From the NCBI GenBank assembly GCA_003523945.1, contig DOFS01000623.1, positions 1 to 9,317 on the forward strand: DNA of 9,317 bases. The letters are read 5' to 3'. Origin of the DNA: Nitrospiraceae bacterium (GTDB lineage Bacteria > Nitrospirota > Nitrospiria > Nitrospirales > UBA8639). This document shows positions 6,798 to 9,317 of this stretch, in pieces; the stretch's first letter is position 1; every line of letters begins with the position of its first letter. The translations under genes were made by a program, and so were the position numbers. A model generated the notes under the pieces. The model made no database searches. It worked only from the letters and a program-made list of their open reading frames with translations, and was not told the origin of the DNA.

Positions 6798-7289
6798 ATG
6801 GAGCAGTATTGGTTGTTCAAATCGGAGCCGACCACATTTTCCATTGATGATCTCATGAAGGCTCCTCGTCAGACCACCTGTTGGGAAGGCGTCCGTAATT
6901 ACCAGGCTCGAAATTTTCTTAAATCCATGAAAGTTGGGGACTTGGGATTTTTTTATCATAGCAATGCGGATCCACCGGCTATAGTCGGGATTATTGAAGT
7001 GGTCAAAGACGCCTATCCTGACTCTTTTGCCTTTGATCCGAAGAGCCGATATTTTGATCCGCGCAGTGCTCGGGACTCACCTCGCTGGTTTCTCGTGGAT
7101 GTGCGGTTTGTGAAAAAATTTCCTCAGGCCTTGTATTTAAATCAGTTGCGGAACAAAAAGGGATTAGAGAAGATGGAGCTTCTCCGTAAAGGTTCCCGGC
7201 TCTCGGTTCAACCCGTGCGTCCGGAAGAATGGCAACGGGTGTTGGAGCTCGTCCCGGAAAAAACGAGCCCACCCTCGACCCCAAGGTAG
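6798..7289 (+). CDS. EVE domain-containing protein (THYN1-like)
   Basis: The protein has 163 residues and consists of one EVE domain, a PUA-related fold. Diagnostic stretches are YWLFKSEP (4-11), CWEGVRNYQAR (28-38), the FFYHS strand (51-55), WFLVDVRF (97-104) and LSVQPV (135-140). The family is thought to bind modified bases in DNA or RNA in a pocket near the conserved Trp and Tyr residues. Members occur both as stand-alone housekeeping proteins and fused to nucleases in modification-dependent restriction. Here it stands alone with no nuclease or methyltransferase nearby, so a defence role is not indicated. The start is supported by the family N-terminus; GAGG 4 bases upstream is a modest ribosome-binding site. 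It has its own promoter and converges with the YciI-family gene 62 bp downstream. Confidence 0.95.
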   Translation: MEQYWLFKSEPTTFSIDDLMKAPRQTTCWEGVRNYQARNFLKSMKVGDLGFFYHSNADPPAIVGIIEVVKDAYPDSFAFDPKSRYFDPRSARDSPRWFLVDVRFVKKFPQALYLNQLRNKKGLEKMELLRKGSRLSVQPVRPEEWQRVLELVPEKTSPPSTPR

Positions 7290-7351
7290 CTGCCAAGAGT
7301 TCTTTGCGAGGAGTGGCATTCATTCGCCTTTTATCTATCTTTTCCTCAGTT

Positions 7352-7639
7352 TCAAGATGGATTATTTGCAGTGGGAAACACCTGCAAAAACGGGTGTATA
7401 GTGACTTCCTGAAAGACCCCGTGAAGAGTATAGGGATCGTCCTTGGCAAACGCTTGGACTTCTTCAAGTGATTCTGCTTCAACGACGATTAAGCTTCCTA
7501 TTTTATCGGTCAGTGGGCCCGCCAAAATCACTTTGCCTTGGTGCGCCCATGCTTCAAGTCGTTTGAGATGGGCTTCTCGATAAAGCGGGCGTTTTTGTGC
7601 CCCCTCTGGACCATCTTTTCCTAAAATTACGAATTTCAT
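7352..7639 (-). CDS. YciI family protein
   Basis: The protein has 95 residues with the dimeric alpha/beta-barrel (ferredoxin-like) YciI fold. It starts MKFVILGKDGPEG, has Arg21 and His24 in REAHLKRLEAW (21-31), the GKVILAGPL turn (35-43), ESLEEVQAFAKDDPY (56-70) and a final strand ending IHPFLQV. The His and the Asp of DDPY are the residues usually discussed as the family's putative active site. Reactions are known for only a few members (for example a dehydrochlorinase-like enzyme), so no substrate is proposed. The ATG at 7639 has AAAGGA 6-8 bases upstream and matches the family start; an upstream in-frame codon at 7669 would add ten unrelated residues. It lies 156 bp downstream of the DUF2203 gene on the same strand. 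Confidence 0.9.
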   Translation of the reverse strand: MKFVILGKDGPEGAQKRPLYREAHLKRLEAWAHQGKVILAGPLTDKIGSLIVVEAESLEEVQAFAKDDPYTLHGVFQEVTIHPFLQVFPTANNPS

Positions 7640-7795
7640 TAATTTTCCTTTGTCTTGTGCCGGAACCACACCGCTATCAGGTTTTCGGAGGAGTGGTAAG
7701 GCGGCGGCACGATACCAGAAATCCGTCGTTTGGCCATTTTGCGTCGAAAAAGATTGTCAGGAAGTATGGAAGTAAATGGGCGAAGCGTGGCAGTT

Positions 7796-8212
7796 TTATG
7801 GGTTCGTATCTTCTATGGGTTGTCGGTTTGCGTATCCGCTGTCGATATCGTGCCACCAGCGAACCTGTTCTTCTCCGGATTTCCAACATAAAAATACCAG
7901 GCGGTCATGAAGGAGAAAGGGAAAATCACATAATCCAATCTCGACGTCTTTAATCACCACGCCTAGTTCTTGGATGGCATGGAGGCTGCCATTGATATCT
8001 TGTAACCCTTTGATATACTGGACCCCCACGACCGTCCCTCCTCCAAGTGAGGCTTGGGCACTGGCTTTCTTGACCTCTTCACGGGTGTCAATCAGTATTT
8101 GTCGGCCGGCTTTGATGTTGCCCCATAATTGTTCCAGTTCGGGGATTAAGCTGTTGGCTTCCGAGAGTGTAAAAATCCGTTCACCGGAATAGGGAAAACC
8201 TGATTCAGACAT
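7796..8212 (-). CDS. DUF2203 family protein
   Basis: The protein has 138 residues, recognised by its two conserved ends. The N-terminal part is RIFTLSEANSLIPELEQLW (12-30), and the C-terminal part is CDFPFLLHDRLVFLCWKSGEEQVRWWHDIDSGYANR (95-130), with the typical Asp-Phe-Pro, Cys-Trp and Trp-His pattern. Between them are a charged helix (about 33-54) and a GGGTVVGVQYIKG turn. The protein is probably cytoplasmic, and the family has no established function. The ATG at 8212 is preferred because AGGAAGG lies about 10 bases upstream. A TTG at 8242 would add ten residues absent from the family pattern and has no ribosome-binding site. It is divergent from rho, whose long upstream region it shares. 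Confidence 0.9.
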   Translation of the reverse strand: MSESGFPYSGERIFTLSEANSLIPELEQLWGNIKAGRQILIDTREEVKKASAQASLGGGTVVGVQYIKGLQDINGSLHAIQELGVVIKDVEIGLCDFPFLLHDRLVFLCWKSGEEQVRWWHDIDSGYANRQPIEDTNP

Positions 8213-8365
8213 GAGAGAGGACCCTTCCTGCTTGACTTCCAATTATCTTACTGTTGGTTTACCATAATAAGAAGAATGGTGCCAACCGTAGAAAATGGGA
8301 TGACTTTTTAAGAATAGGCCGGTTTGAGATTTAAGTGTCTTGTCGTAACTTCCGAAAGGAGCCTA

Positions 8366-8393
8366 TTGACAAGATGTTCTGTAGTGAGATAAA
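8366..8393 (+). promoter_or_regulatory. Candidate rho promoter
   Basis: A perfect -35 TTGACA (8366-8371) is followed after 16 bases by GATAAA (8388-8393), which matches four of six positions of TATAAT. AATAAT at 8392 is a closer match but has a 20-base spacer. A weaker alternative downstream is TTGACG (8501-8506) with TCTAAA (8526-8531), spacer 19. I favour the first. Confidence 0.45.
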
Positions 8394-8588
8394 TAATTAC
8401 TAAGACCTGCCCGATTAAAAGCAAAATCCATATTCCGCCTAATTAACTTCTCGGACATCACGTATTATTTCAAATCGTAGATAGGACAACACGGCTGGCT
8501 TTGACGAGTGTGGTTCTTCAGGTTCTCTAAACATTCTTCCTAAACACACAACAGCGGTCTAATTTTTCTTATTTTTACTATGTCTGGA

Positions 8589-8611
8589 GCGGTTCCATTA
8601 CCGGAAACCGC
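8589..8611 (+). promoter_or_regulatory. Hairpin in rho leader
   Basis: GCGGTTCC (8589-8596) can pair with GGAAACCGC (8603-8611) around a six-base loop, with one bulged A. No T run follows, so it is not an intrinsic terminator. It sits just downstream of the C-rich, G-poor stretch, where it could influence Rho loading or pausing. Confidence 0.35.
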
Positions 8612-8661
8612 CAAAACTTGCAGCGATTAACCAGATGAGATTGTTCGTATCCTTTCCACCC

Positions 8662-8685
8662 CTCGTAGCAGGCTAAGCCCACGAG
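8662..8685 (+). promoter_or_regulatory. Second hairpin just upstream of the rho start
   Basis: CTCGT (8662-8666) pairs with ACGAG (8681-8685), and inside it GGC (8671-8673) can pair with GCC (8677-8679) over a TAA loop. It ends 22 bases before the GGAG ribosome-binding site (8708-8711) of rho. There is no T run after it. Confidence 0.3.
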
Positions 8686-8718
8686 AAAACCCTTCCGGCC
8701 TATGAATGGAGTAACCTA

Positions 8719-9317
8719 ATGTATCTTGCCGAATTGAAGCAAAAGTCCATTGGAGAATTAAATGAAATCGCGCGTGACTTAAAAATTGATGGCGCACCAA
8801 ATTTGCGCAAGCAAGAGCTGATTTTCTCTATTCTTCAAGGACAGAGCGACAAGAACGGAGTCATTTTTGGAGAAGGAGTCCTTGAGACTCTTTCCGATGG
8901 GTTTGGATTTCTCCGTGCCCCGGATTCCAACTATCTGCCAGGACCCGATGATATTTATATTTCCCCGTCCCAAATTCGACGATTTAATTTGCGAACGGGT
9001 GATATTGTCTCAGGCCAGATTCGTCCGCCTAAGGACGGGGAGCGGTATTTTGCCCTCCTAAAAGTCGAAAAAATTAATTACGATGAGCCTGAGGTGCAGC
9101 GAGATAAAATTCTGTTCGATAATCTCACTCCGTTGTACCCTGAAGAGCGAATCAACCTGGAATTTGATCCTGAAGAGTACTGTACCAGAGTGATGGAGCT
9201 CACCACGCCTATTGGCAAAGGACAACGAGGGTTGATCGTGGCGGCTCCCAGGACAGGAAAGACCATGCTCTTGCAGGCTGTGGCGCGGGCTATTATTGCG
9301 AATCATCCGGAAATTGT
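8719..9317 (+). CDS. rho: Transcription termination factor Rho, N-terminal 199 residues (3' end outside window)
   Basis: Rho is the hexameric RNA-dependent ATPase/helicase that ends transcription at C-rich, poorly structured RNA. Residues 1-45 match the Rho N-terminal helical domain ([18 protein letters not shown], then [10 protein letters not shown]). Residues about 50-118 are the OB-fold primary RNA-binding domain, with GFGFLR (61-66), [19 protein letters not shown] (74-92) and [10 protein letters not shown] (107-116), nearly as in E. coli. The linker keeps [11 protein letters not shown], and the ATPase domain begins [17 protein letters not shown], with the Walker A lysine at 181. E. coli has APPKAGKT here; this one has AAPRTGKT. 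The ATG at 8719 has GGAG 7 bases upstream and aligns with the E. coli start. There is no large insertion between the N-terminal and OB domains, unlike actinobacterial Rho. The gene is intact as far as it is seen. Confidence 0.97.
   Translation, partial: MYLAELKQKSIGELNEIARDLKIDGAPNLRKQELIFSILQGQSDKNGVIFGEGVLETLSDGFGFLRAPDSNYLPGPDDIYISPSQIRRFNLRTGDIVSGQIRPPKDGERYFALLKVEKINYDEPEVQRDKILFDNLTPLYPEERINLEFDPEEYCTRVMELTTPIGKGQRGLIVAAPRTGKTMLLQAVARAIIANHPEI

Larger units (their letters stand above)
8213..8718. other. 506-bp intergenic region upstream of rho, probable long rho leader
   Basis: No protein-coding frame with a ribosome-binding site is visible on either strand. On the plus strand the region holds a TTGACA promoter at 8366, a C/T-rich and G-poor stretch at 8523-8580 (about 14 C against 3 G), and two hairpins (8589-8611 and 8662-8685). 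Transcription from 8366 would give a leader of about 320 bases. The promoter for the divergent DUF2203 gene should also lie here but is not obvious. Confidence 0.5.

Noticed and set aside
6798..8212. EVE, YciI and DUF2203 genes as a defence cluster
   Set aside because: No nuclease, methyltransferase or helicase is present, and all three are common stand-alone conserved genes; the strands and separate promoters also argue against one unit.

Overview
The window most resembles a chromosomal segment from a bacterium of the Nitrospirota (Nitrospira-like, moderate GC). This rests on the style of the proteins: lipoprotein-rich hypothetical genes beside a carbon-starvation (CstA) permease, a PGPGW membrane protein, DUF2203, and a Rho close to the E. 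coli form. No rRNA or other marker gene is present, so the assignment is a low-to-moderate confidence inference. I see no insertion sequence, CRISPR array, tRNA or prophage.

Left part (1-3629). The 3' end of an unrecognised gene is followed at once, with adjacent stop and start codons, by a small signal-peptide-like reading frame that appears broken by one extra C in a C5 run. A minus-strand lipoprotein gene follows (605-1723). Across a 444-bp divergent intergenic region lie two plus-strand lipoprotein genes 4 bp apart (2168-2935 and 2940-3629). These two look like diverged tandem paralogues, so the segment is a three-lipoprotein island of unknown function. It is the least explained part of the window.

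Middle part (3643-6640, minus strand). A probable transcription unit reads PGPGW-domain membrane protein, CstA-type permease, then the YajQ nucleotide-binding protein. It appears to be driven by an extended -10 promoter that would leave only about a dozen bases of leader. The yajQ end is convergent with the second lipoprotein gene, 13 bp apart.

Right part (6798-9317). An EVE-domain gene (plus strand) has its own TATAAT promoter, divergent from that of the PGPGW gene. It is followed by two minus-strand genes, a YciI-family protein and a DUF2203 protein. After about 500 bp comes rho, cut by the window end after 199 codons. The DNA before rho holds a good TTGACA promoter, a C-rich and G-poor stretch and two hairpins. 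This is what an autoregulated rho leader would be expected to contain.

Most genes on the right are conserved, ordinary housekeeping genes. The points worth a second look are the lipoprotein island, the EF-hand-like loop in one of its members, the frameshifted small gene, the permease without its usual small partner gene, the near-leaderless promoter and the rho leader.
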